Assembly: GCA_021773035.1 (NCBI GenBank)
Contig: JAJFKU010000059.1
Span: 1 to 64,000 of the forward strand
Length of the DNA: 64,000 bases
Reading direction: 5' to 3'
Origin: Woeseiaceae bacterium
GTDB taxonomy: Bacteria; Pseudomonadota; Gammaproteobacteria; Steroidobacterales; Woeseiaceae
Shown here: piece by piece, positions 43,001 to 51,137 of the stretch
Layout of the letters: every line of letters begins with the position of its first letter
Position numbering within the stretch: the stretch's first letter is position 1
Notes under the pieces: generated by a model
What the model was told of the DNA's origin: nothing
What the model saw: only the letters and a program-made list of their open reading frames with translations
Database searches by the model: none
Position numbers and translations under genes: made by a program

Positions 43001-44661
43001 GTTCCTCTCCAGACATCTTCCCAATTCACAAATGCCTCGGCAACGTCGCCAAATCCGGGCAAGTGTGGATCATTGACGGTAACTATTTCGCATTCATCGT
43101 TACCACCTGCCTTCTTGCCGCGCGTTGCTCTTCCCACCATCTGACTGAAGAGAACCAAAGACTTTGTCGGCCTTGCGATGATAGCTGCGCTCGTCTGCGG
43201 GGCATCGAAACCGGTCGTAAGTACACCAAAATTGCAAATCACGATCGGAGCGGTGCCGCGTCCTTTGTATTGCCTTATTGCATACTCTCTTTGGCCCTGG
43301 GGGGTTTCACCAGTTACGACGAATGACTTTATTCCTCTCGACGTTAGAAGACTCATAAGCAATTCGGCGTTCTGAACTGAGCTCGCAAACACAATAACCC
43401 GCCGGTGTCTCTCGATCACCTCCATGATCGTCCGTACCAACGCGGCATTACGCGCAGCATTATTGCCTATCAGGTCCAGAATTTCTGTGGAATAGTCGTC
43501 ATCTGAGGATAATGACGACATCGCTACGTTAGAAAAGTGCGTATCGGGCACATCGAGTTTTTGGAAAGTAGGGCGCGCGAGATAACCCTCATCCATTAGG
43601 TATTTGACGGGGTTTGTGTAATCGGAGACGCTCAGTATTACTTTGTTGTGATTGAAGAACGACGACAGCTCTTCATCCGCGCTCATGTCTGTCCAGCTTC
43701 TGCCCGGTGTTGCTGTCAATCCGAGCAATGCTGCATCGCGCCCTGCATCAGCAAGCTTCTCCAGGAGAACCCTATATGTTGGCGCAATCGCCTGATGCGC
43801 TTCATCGATGATCGTTAGCCTCGTCTTCATACCCAAATCATGAAGGTATCTTGGATCTTTTCGATTGACACTATGAAGCTTAGCCAATCCGGCAACCACT
43901 ACGCCGTCTGAAATACCAGAGAGGTCGGGTAAGCGTCCGGATCCCCACAACCGGACGAGCGAAACCTCCCTATTGCCGAGTTTGGACCAGGCAGATTCGA
44001 AGGCGTCGGAGGCTTGCTCCAATAGTTCGCCGCTTTGAGCGACCCAGACGACCAGTGTCGGGCGGTGTGCAGTAAGCAAACGACAAACGACATGCATTGC
44101 AGTCCGAGTTTTTCCGGCTCCGGTTGGCATATGGAGGACAACCCTACCCGGCGGTGCAGCGATTGCCTCGATCACTTCATTTGCGGCTACCCTCTGGTGC
44201 TCGAATAGGCCAAAGTCCGGCTGAACGCTCTCAATTTGTGCGAGTTTCCTGGCAGGCGCGCGAGGAGGATCCTTCAATCCAAAAAAACCAGCTAGCTCCG
44301 TCTGCGCATCAACGTTATCCTGATACCTATATGTTTCCAGGTCATCATATATGCTTCGAGAAACTGGAATTTTCAGGCGCTCCGCGAGCTCCCGCGCCTT
44401 TTCGATCGTCAAACTACTGATCAGTGTTGTACGGAAATAGCTGTCGTGCAATGCCGCTGATCCTTTTTGCTCTGTAGCAACAGCCAGAACTTCAATGAGG
44501 GTGTCAGAATCAACTGCATCGCTTTTATCGATTTTCTCGAGGGTTCGCAAAAGCAAATCCCCAGCAAGTGCGTCCAAGCGGTTTTTTCCCAGATTTGAAA
44601 GCGCCTGTCTGATTGATAACCCAGGCGACCCACCGGAATTTGCATCCGTACTTGAGCTCAT
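42997..44661 (-). CDS. DEAD/DEAH-box superfamily 2 helicase
   Basis: A 554-residue SF2 helicase. Motif I is HMPTGAGKTRTAMHV, motif II IIDEAHQAI, motif III GLTATPGRSW, and the later motifs are IVFASSVQNAELL, FVVTGETPQGQRE, TTGFDAPQTSA and VGRATRGKKAGG. The N-terminus has a helical segment of about 130 residues. The ATG at 44661 shares ATGA with the SspD stop, which supports this start over one 18 bp upstream. This layout is close to the restriction-helicase type found with modification genes. Tightly packed with SspD upstream and the GHKL gene downstream. Confidence 0.9.
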   Translation of the reverse strand: MSSSTDANSGGSPGLSIRQALSNLGKNRLDALAGDLLLRTLEKIDKSDAVDSDTLIEVLAVATEQKGSAALHDSYFRTTLISSLTIEKARELAERLKIPVSRSIYDDLETYRYQDNVDAQTELAGFFGLKDPPRAPARKLAQIESVQPDFGLFEHQRVAANEVIEAIAAPPGRVVLHMPTGAGKTRTAMHVVCRLLTAHRPTLVVWVAQSGELLEQASDAFESAWSKLGNREVSLVRLWGSGRLPDLSGISDGVVVAGLAKLHSVNRKDPRYLHDLGMKTRLTIIDEAHQAIAPTYRVLLEKLADAGRDAALLGLTATPGRSWTDMSADEELSSFFNHNKVILSVSDYTNPVKYLMDEGYLARPTFQKLDVPDTHFSNVAMSSLSSDDDYSTEILDLIGNNAARNAALVRTIMEVIERHRRVIVFASSVQNAELLMSLLTSRGIKSFVVTGETPQGQREYAIRQYKGRGTAPIVICNFGVLTTGFDAPQTSAAIIARPTKSLVLFSQMVGRATRGKKAGGNDECEIVTVNDPHLPGFGDVAEAFVNWEDVWRGT

Positions 44662-45503
44662 TTGTGACACGCAAGACACATTTTCTCAGTGCCATACAGA
44701 TCATCAAGGTCTCGGAGCTCAGACTCTGGATTCAGTGGGTTTACCACAACGCTGCGTTTCAATCGGGCGAGGCGTTTCTCATGGTTCTCTTTTATCTGCG
44801 AGACTCGCTCTGGCCGTTCAAGCTCATCTAGTGACTCTCCCTGCGACCAAGTGAATGGCGATTGATTTTCAAGTGCGATCTTCTCGTAACTACGCGCCTC
44901 TTCGAACGCATCAGGGTGTTCCTCCTTTAGACGGACCCACTCTATTTTTTGTTGGTAGAAACAAAAAGTGCAACCGCTACGAGATCGCCACCGATAGTAG
45001 GTAGGTAGTCCAAGGCCGCTCGCCTCAAGAATCTCTATAACATCCGCCTTATCCAGACCATCGTCCACAAACGGCAAATGAACAATGAGATTCTTTTGCT
45101 TCGAAATCATACCACCGCGGCTCGCTTCGTCTGCGCGAATCGCGACATAGCTATTAACCGTAACGCCGCGCTCAAGGTCTTCCTTGATCCATTGTTCGAA
45201 TGGCCGAATTTTTAGTTGCCTAGTACACCAACGAGTCTGAGGGGATGGAAGAAAGTTCTTGTATTCTTTCAGCCAAAAATCGAAATCGCGATCTGGATTC
45301 AATCGGACAATTGGTTTTCCCAGGAAACCTTCCAGCCGACCAAGGTATTCATACACCTCGGGCAGCTCTTTTCCCGTATCTGTAAAAAAATACTCGGTAT
45401 CTAGGTGCGGATGGTGCTGCCGCATATAAACAGCTAGTGCTGCGCTATCACGACCGCCGGATAATCCAACAACGTGCCTTACCTTAGGGGCTTTCTTCGT
45501 CAT
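44658..45503 (-). CDS. sspD: SspD: ATP pyrophosphatase (PAPS-reductase-like)
   Basis: A 281-residue PP-loop enzyme (phosphoadenosine phosphosulfate reductase family, DndC/SspD type). The P-loop is VGLSGGRDSAALAVYM. Cysteine motifs TRWCTRQLK, RSGCTFCFYQQK and a terminal CLACHK may hold the Fe-S cluster. In the Ssp system it supplies ATP-dependent activation during single-strand phosphorothioation. It overlaps sspC by ATGA and the helicase downstream by ATGA. Confidence 0.88.
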   Translation of the reverse strand: MTKKAPKVRHVVGLSGGRDSAALAVYMRQHHPHLDTEYFFTDTGKELPEVYEYLGRLEGFLGKPIVRLNPDRDFDFWLKEYKNFLPSPQTRWCTRQLKIRPFEQWIKEDLERGVTVNSYVAIRADEASRGGMISKQKNLIVHLPFVDDGLDKADVIEILEASGLGLPTYYRWRSRSGCTFCFYQQKIEWVRLKEEHPDAFEEARSYEKIALENQSPFTWSQGESLDELERPERVSQIKENHEKRLARLKRSVVVNPLNPESELRDLDDLYGTEKMCLACHK

Positions 45504-48500
45504 GATACCTTCTTGAGGTTGCTTCGGCTCTTTTCGGCAGGTTCCTGCAGCTCGGACAGCCTAGCTCCTGCTTGCGCGAATGTCGCCAATAACACCGATC
45601 GAGGCAGATCCTTTCTGATCAGTTTTTCCTCGATCTCTTCGGCGAGCTTGTTCGCAAGCTTCAACCCTTCATCATCCACCTCGAACTCTTCTACAATTGT
45701 CTCTGCACTGCCCTGCATACCAATCACGAATGCCATAGCGTGGCGCGTATCGGGGCGGCCTTTGACGCGCCCAAATGCCTCGCTGCGAGTGAAGCGCCGG
45801 GCGAGGTCGGCTATCTCAATTCGGGCTGCATCTAAATCCCTGTCAATCCAATCCCTTGGAGGCTTATTGGCTGCCAAGCTGGCGATACCTTCAATTACGT
45901 CCTTCCTTTTTGAAATTGTCACAAGTCGCGCTGCGAACGCATCCAATCGAAAGTCACCGGTAAGGCCTTGAATATTCTGTGCGCGATCCCTCAGCGTTTT
46001 GAGTCCCTTCCCATTTAGTGGCGATCCCAACTCTTCGAGCAGAAGACTCGTCATTTTCTCCAACATCACGTCGTAAGCTCGAACCAATTCTTCGAGACCA
46101 CGACGAATCGAATCGACGATTCGCTTTATGTCTTTTTCCTCGAGTTGATCGGCTCCATCAGCTGCAAACCCTGGCAAGTCATCGAACAAAAAGCGATGGG
46201 GGTCCGAAGCCGACTTGACTATTGACCGAAGTCGCTGTGCATCCAAACTTAGTGTATTGGTTCGCAATGTCCAGGCTGGCAAGGCGGTCACTAAACCAAC
46301 CAGACGGCGTGCAACGACAAGCGGGTCCTTAGGGTCGATTTCCGCGTCATCATATGCAGCTACGATATCGGCGATACCTTCAAGAACGTTGCTGCGCAGT
46401 TTGCCAAAGTCCATTTTTCGAAGTCTCAGCACTTGCGGCTCTTGCTGCATTCGATCGACAACAAAGTCGTCAACCTCAGGCCGGAACGCCCCGTCAAGAT
46501 AGATCGCCAATCGGTCAGTCCGAGAAAGAACGTATGAAAGTGCGAGAACCGGAAGAAGCCCTTCCTTCACACCGTATGGCGGCTCTCGCCATGCGGAATA
46601 GATCTCAGTTAGCGCAATTGGCGTGTTCACGGATGAGTCAACCAGTGCATCGGCAGCCTTCCACAGTTCATGAAGCCGTGCACTATCGCTTGGTGCGGGG
46701 GTATAAAAGGCGGGATTAGGACTAATCTCCGTTTGCTCCCTATAGATACCAGTCGTGCCAAGAAGGCTTTCGAATAGACCACCTTCCGCAGGAAATCCCT
46801 GGATCCCGAGTCGCGGTTCTCCGCGGTTCGCTACCATTGAATGGAGTAGAACCCGTCGGGCCGCAACGGCTGTGCTTGATGGCTTAGATCGATTCAATAG
46901 CTCATTCGGCAGAATCGGCGATTCGGGAAAAACTTTGTCCGCAAGATCAGAGACAAACGCATGAACGGATGCGATACCTGAAAGTCTCTGCTTGGTCCCT
47001 CCGCTAAACCACTCAATATTCAACATTGCCTCATGCAGTTTTGTCGACAACGCTTGTCGCGTCGCATCACGATGGGCGGCTACCTCTCTACGTGCCACCG
47101 CGTCACCACTCAGCTCGGGGCGATTATTCTGGATTCGCTCAAGCGCAACTAGCTCCTCCGCTAGGTCGATAATCTCTTCGCTGTCAGGCAGCAACCCGAC
47201 TGTCACTGTCGGAAATGCCGACTCAGATACTCGCTTCAACAATGCCAACGTTTTGGGTTTTGAGAGCTCAACTGACGGAATTGCCGCTACGAAGGTTCCG
47301 ATGGAGCCGTCAGGCGGACTGAGGTTATCAACTACATCAGGCAGTTCATCCACATAGGCGATATCAACGTCGACCCATCTCAATGCGCCCGTCTTATGAT
47401 AATGACGCTTCGCAATCATCGGCCGTAACTCGGCCAACTGCTGAACCGCCTCAAGATCCAGCTGGGCGCCTACATCGCGCTCTTCGGCAATAGCTTGTTC
47501 GATTTCGAAATCGCTTCCGGCATGCACGCTGTATGCCTGCAAGTGCCGGCGAAATGCGATCACCGACCAACTCTCGAGATCACGAAGAATTTTTGTCTGT
47601 TGCCGTGGAGCGATGTCAGGCGCCGCGAACTTTAATAGCTTCTTCGACGCTTGTATTCCAGATTGTTCCTTGAACAGGTCAATGATGGCTATACATTTCA
47701 CGATCTTGAGGTGGTCGGGAGAACCGCCTTTGGTCTCACATCTTAAGAGCGACTCTAGTGCTGTCGACCATCGATGGCTGTCGGGTGATGCGAGTATCGA
47801 CGGTTCGAGATTTGCCCGCAGATAATCCCAAAACATTGACGGATTGTAGGTTTGATCATTTTTGGCCAACTCGATGAATGCTTGGAATCCGAGTGGTTCT
47901 GCGGAATTTAGAAAGCTAAATATACTTCGCTGATTCTGCCCAAACCGTCGACGAGAAAAAGGTCCTAGCAGCGCAGCGGTAATTCCGTTGAGCGGCCAAC
48001 AACCGGTTATTTGTTGAGTGAAGGCCCGGCCTGAAACACTGCGAGATTCTGCAAGAACCGCTGCCACCTCTTTGCACTTCGTTTCAGCGGCCTTAGTCGG
48101 CGACGACTCAATCGCCTCTGAAAGCAAGGCAATTTGCTCGTCGGCGACGGTCGACAGAGGCACATCGATGAAACGACCCTGAACTTTCATCCACTCATTT
48201 CGAGTTCTTTGGGCAAGCTTGCCGGTATATTCGCCGAAGGCTTGGTGCAATATTCCGACGACGATAAGTTTCCCATCACTTCGTGACGCCAATTCGGCGA
48301 GCTCTTGGAGAAAGTGCAGATCTGCTTTGCCCGTTGCGGCTGCTTCCAAGACCTTACCCAGCTCATCAAGAATAATAAGCAGGCCCCTGTGCTTGGGCCG
48401 AGCGACAATAGACTTAAGGGTCTCTAGAAGTGCGTGCCCACCATCAGACTTTGTATCGATACCTTTGCGAATTAGCCCCTCACGTCGAAGGGCATGAACA

Positions 48501-48877
48501 ATCTGTTCTGTAATTTCTTGTTTTCGACCGACGACGGCAACAGACCGATAACCGTACCGGCCGGGCCTTAACGCACCAACTAAATGCTTGCCACATTCTC
48601 CGGTAATCTCAAGTGCAGCGGTGCGCAACTTGCCAGGAGGGTTCAACAGAGCGGCGAGCACGACAGCCAGGCTGGACTTGCCACCGCCGAATGGTCCCGT
48701 CCAAGTGTAAGCCCCGTGACCGGTTTGGCTAGCATGTTCGGCTAATGTATTAAGCGCATTTTTGTACGTTGCGGGGCATATGAATCCGTGCAACGCATTA
48801 GCATCGTTTAGATCGGTATCGAGACGAATAGATCGTTGAAATCTACGACGTACAGATACTTTTTGTCGAAGAGTCAT
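45500..48877 (-). CDS. sspC: SspC: large ATPase of the phosphorothioation system
   Basis: A 1125-residue AAA-like ATPase. Walker A is in TWTGPFGGGKSSLAVVLAAL and Walker B in RGLLIILDELGKVLEAA, near residues 60 and 175. The N-terminus starts MTLRQKVSVRRRFQRSIRLD. The length fits SspC, which provides ATP hydrolysis during modification. The remaining 800 residues are helical and unassigned. It begins 3 bp after sspB and its stop overlaps sspD, so the three are one transcript. Confidence 0.85.
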   Translation of the reverse strand: MTLRQKVSVRRRFQRSIRLDTDLNDANALHGFICPATYKNALNTLAEHASQTGHGAYTWTGPFGGGKSSLAVVLAALLNPPGKLRTAALEITGECGKHLVGALRPGRYGYRSVAVVGRKQEITEQIVHALRREGLIRKGIDTKSDGGHALLETLKSIVARPKHRGLLIILDELGKVLEAAATGKADLHFLQELAELASRSDGKLIVVGILHQAFGEYTGKLAQRTRNEWMKVQGRFIDVPLSTVADEQIALLSEAIESSPTKAAETKCKEVAAVLAESRSVSGRAFTQQITGCWPLNGITAALLGPFSRRRFGQNQRSIFSFLNSAEPLGFQAFIELAKNDQTYNPSMFWDYLRANLEPSILASPDSHRWSTALESLLRCETKGGSPDHLKIVKCIAIIDLFKEQSGIQASKKLLKFAAPDIAPRQQTKILRDLESWSVIAFRRHLQAYSVHAGSDFEIEQAIAEERDVGAQLDLEAVQQLAELRPMIAKRHYHKTGALRWVDVDIAYVDELPDVVDNLSPPDGSIGTFVAAIPSVELSKPKTLALLKRVSESAFPTVTVGLLPDSEEIIDLAEELVALERIQNNRPELSGDAVARREVAAHRDATRQALSTKLHEAMLNIEWFSGGTKQRLSGIASVHAFVSDLADKVFPESPILPNELLNRSKPSSTAVAARRVLLHSMVANRGEPRLGIQGFPAEGGLFESLLGTTGIYREQTEISPNPAFYTPAPSDSARLHELWKAADALVDSSVNTPIALTEIYSAWREPPYGVKEGLLPVLALSYVLSRTDRLAIYLDGAFRPEVDDFVVDRMQQEPQVLRLRKMDFGKLRSNVLEGIADIVAAYDDAEIDPKDPLVVARRLVGLVTALPAWTLRTNTLSLDAQRLRSIVKSASDPHRFLFDDLPGFAADGADQLEEKDIKRIVDSIRRGLEELVRAYDVMLEKMTSLLLEELGSPLNGKGLKTLRDRAQNIQGLTGDFRLDAFAARLVTISKRKDVIEGIASLAANKPPRDWIDRDLDAARIEIADLARRFTRSEAFGRVKGRPDTRHAMAFVIGMQGSAETIVEEFEVDDEGLKLANKLAEEIEEKLIRKDLPRSVLLATFAQAGARLSELQEPAEKSRSNLKKVS

Positions 48878-48880
48878 AAG

Positions 48881-49837
48881 CTATGCAGCCTCACTTCGCC
48901 AATCGCGATATGCCTTTTGCAGGTATCCGTCGACACTCAATTGCTGTGGCTCGACATTACAAATCAATTGCCGCAGCCCAGCCGTTTCCGACCACACCAA
49001 TTCACCTTGGGTTGCAGCATCCAGGGAGGTGAGGTAATCGGACAGAGAGTCGTCGTCAAGAGCGAAAACCCTGCCAGGCGATCCCGGTGCGTGCATCATT
49101 GAGTCAAATGAGAGGGTGCGAGCCTCTTGATGCGAGCGTTGCCAGTAGTCAGCCACCGCATATGAAAACATCCCTTGACTCAATGTTGCCTTCGATCCTC
49201 TGATAATTTGGAAATTGTCGCGTCGCCCCGTTGCATGAATTAGTCCTAGCTCAGTCAGAGGGCACTCAAGAGAGTCTTCCTTAGTGTCTGTGCTTGAGCG
49301 CTCCACATAAGTACGAACGAAGCACTCGATGTCTCGCTTCAAAGTGGCTGCCGCGACCTTTAGCCCTCTGTCCGCACACAACCTCCCCAAATACTCGGCG
49401 ATCAGCGGTCTATCGAATGTTGCGTTCGGGCAATGATTAAACACCCAATACCAGGTTGACGTGCGGTCAGGTGTTGCTGCGAACTGCCAGTGCAAAAACC
49501 ACAGCGTAGTCGGATCCTCCATCCACGGATCTTTTCCATCATCGTTCAGGATATTCTTGGCCGCATCGGTCGACTTATAAGGACCGAGGTGAGCCCGCAC
49601 CTCGGCCAACATTCCCGCCGCGAGCGCCCAGTAGCGCATTGAAGCCACCATATTCTTGCCGACACCGAACCGGGCAATGGCGTCTCCAGCGGCAAAAACT
49701 TGTTTTGTATCAATGTTTTGCTGCTCATTTTCTCGAACAGCGTCATGGACTTTCTTTAGCCACCCATAGCGCAATGGAAATGTCTCGTGGCCGGAAAATT
49801 GCGGCTTCATTTCCGCCGGAAACGCAGAGTTTGTCAT
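48881..49837 (-). CDS. sspB: SspB: DUF4007 DNA nickase
   Basis: A 318-residue DUF4007 protein. Family markers include MKPQFSGHETFPLRYGWLKK, AIARFGVGKNMVASMRYW and GPYKSTDAAKNILNDDGKDP, with WMEDPTTLWFLHWQFA. In the Ssp system this protein nicks one DNA strand to allow sulfur insertion. It is the first leftward gene, divergent from sspA with a 105-bp promoter region between. Confidence 0.9.
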   Translation of the reverse strand: MTNSAFPAEMKPQFSGHETFPLRYGWLKKVHDAVRENEQQNIDTKQVFAAGDAIARFGVGKNMVASMRYWALAAGMLAEVRAHLGPYKSTDAAKNILNDDGKDPWMEDPTTLWFLHWQFAATPDRTSTWYWVFNHCPNATFDRPLIAEYLGRLCADRGLKVAAATLKRDIECFVRTYVERSSTDTKEDSLECPLTELGLIHATGRRDNFQIIRGSKATLSQGMFSYAVADYWQRSHQEARTLSFDSMMHAPGSPGRVFALDDDSLSDYLTSLDAATQGELVWSETAGLRQLICNVEPQQLSVDGYLQKAYRDWRSEAA

Positions 49838-49942
49838 ATTGATTCTCGTGGGTTAACTGGCGTAACAATCCAGTTGAAGACTAGGTCCCCCTAGGTCTAT
49901 AGTCAACTGTAAGAATCCGCCAGGTGAGAAATTGAGCATATC
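49838..49942. promoter_or_regulatory. divergent sspB/sspA promoter region
   Basis: Only 105 bp separate the two divergent starts. A TTGACA-like hexamer is not clear on either strand. CTAGGTCCCCCTAGG (49881-49895) is an almost perfect palindrome, perhaps an operator. Confidence 0.5.
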
Positions 49943-51103
49943 GTGACAAAACGGCATATCTATTTGGACAATCACGCCACAACGCCAACAGATCCGCGCG
50001 TTGTTGACGCGATGGCAGCGTGGTGGTCGACGGGGTTCGGAAACCCGCACTCCGGCGATCATTGGTTCGGTTGGACGGCTCACAGAGCCGTCGAGGACGC
50101 CCGATCAAGAATTGCGCTAATGATCGGGGCGGAGCCGGATGAGATCATCCTCACATCGGGCGCCACTGAGGCGAATAACTTGGCAATCTTAGGCGCGGCG
50201 AAATCCCGTCAATTGCAGCGGAGACATGTTGTTATAAGCGCCATAGAGCACAAGTGCGTTACGGAGTCGGCGGCCGAACTTCAACGAAACGGGTTTACTG
50301 TTGATGTTGTATCTGTAGACAGGGGCGGTCGAATTTCGCTAGATGAGCTGGGGAGTTTGATATCAAACCAAACTGCTGTTGTTTCAATAATGGCAGTAAA
50401 CAATGAAATTGGCACAATACAACCAATCACTGAGATTGGGCACCTGTGTCAGTCTGCAGACGCTTGGTTCCATTGCGATGCGGCCCAAGCGCCCGCCGCT
50501 ATTGACCTAGATGTGGTAGCTAACGACATTGACCTGCTAAGTTTATCTAGCCACAAGATTTACGGACCGATGGGTATCGGTTCATTGTATGTACGCTCTG
50601 ATATATTAGCCCACCTTCAACCGACTACCTTTGGTGGCGCACAGGAAGGTGGCCTTCGGTCAGGAACTGTACCCACGCCATTAGCTGTTGGCTTTGGTGA
50701 GGCAGCGCGCCTTATGAGTGAAACGTCGGATGAGGAGCGACATGTTACCCGCATGCTTCGAGACAAGCTGTGGGAAGGCATTCGCGAAATTGCGCCATCA
50801 GCTTCATTCAATGGCTGCAAACAGGAGCGGCATCCCGGCAATCTCAGCGTAACGTTTCCCACGATAGACGCTTCTGCATTGATCGGCGCCTTACAGCCTC
50901 AACTGGCTATCTCGACGGGCTCCGCATGCACTACAGGCACTCCGGAACCGTCCCATGTTTTGACTGCGATTGGCTTGTCGTTTGAAGAAGCCGAGCACTC
51001 TGTGAGATTCGGTGTCGGTCGCTTCACAACAATCGAAGACGTAGATGGCGCACTCGCGCTACTAGAAGTTGCGATACGGCAGGCGGAGCAGGCGGTCGCT
51101 TGA
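49943..51103 (+). CDS. sspA: SspA: cysteine desulfurase
   Basis: A 386-residue class-V PLP aminotransferase of the NifS/IscS/DndA type. It starts KRHIYLDNHATTPTDPRVVD. The PLP Lys is in LSSHKIYGPMGIG, the sulfur-accepting Cys in STGSACTTGTPEPSHVL. It provides sulfur for DNA phosphorothioation. It is transcribed away from sspBCD. The start is GTG (reads MTKRHIYLDN). Confidence 0.93.
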   Translation: MTKRHIYLDNHATTPTDPRVVDAMAAWWSTGFGNPHSGDHWFGWTAHRAVEDARSRIALMIGAEPDEIILTSGATEANNLAILGAAKSRQLQRRHVVISAIEHKCVTESAAELQRNGFTVDVVSVDRGGRISLDELGSLISNQTAVVSIMAVNNEIGTIQPITEIGHLCQSADAWFHCDAAQAPAAIDLDVVANDIDLLSLSSHKIYGPMGIGSLYVRSDILAHLQPTTFGGAQEGGLRSGTVPTPLAVGFGEAARLMSETSDEERHVTRMLRDKLWEGIREIAPSASFNGCKQERHPGNLSVTFPTIDASALIGALQPQLAISTGSACTTGTPEPSHVLTAIGLSFEEAEHSVRFGVGRFTTIEDVDGALALLEVAIRQAEQAVA

Positions 51104-51137
51104 GACTTTCGTGCAACGTACGGTTTAAGGCGTCGAA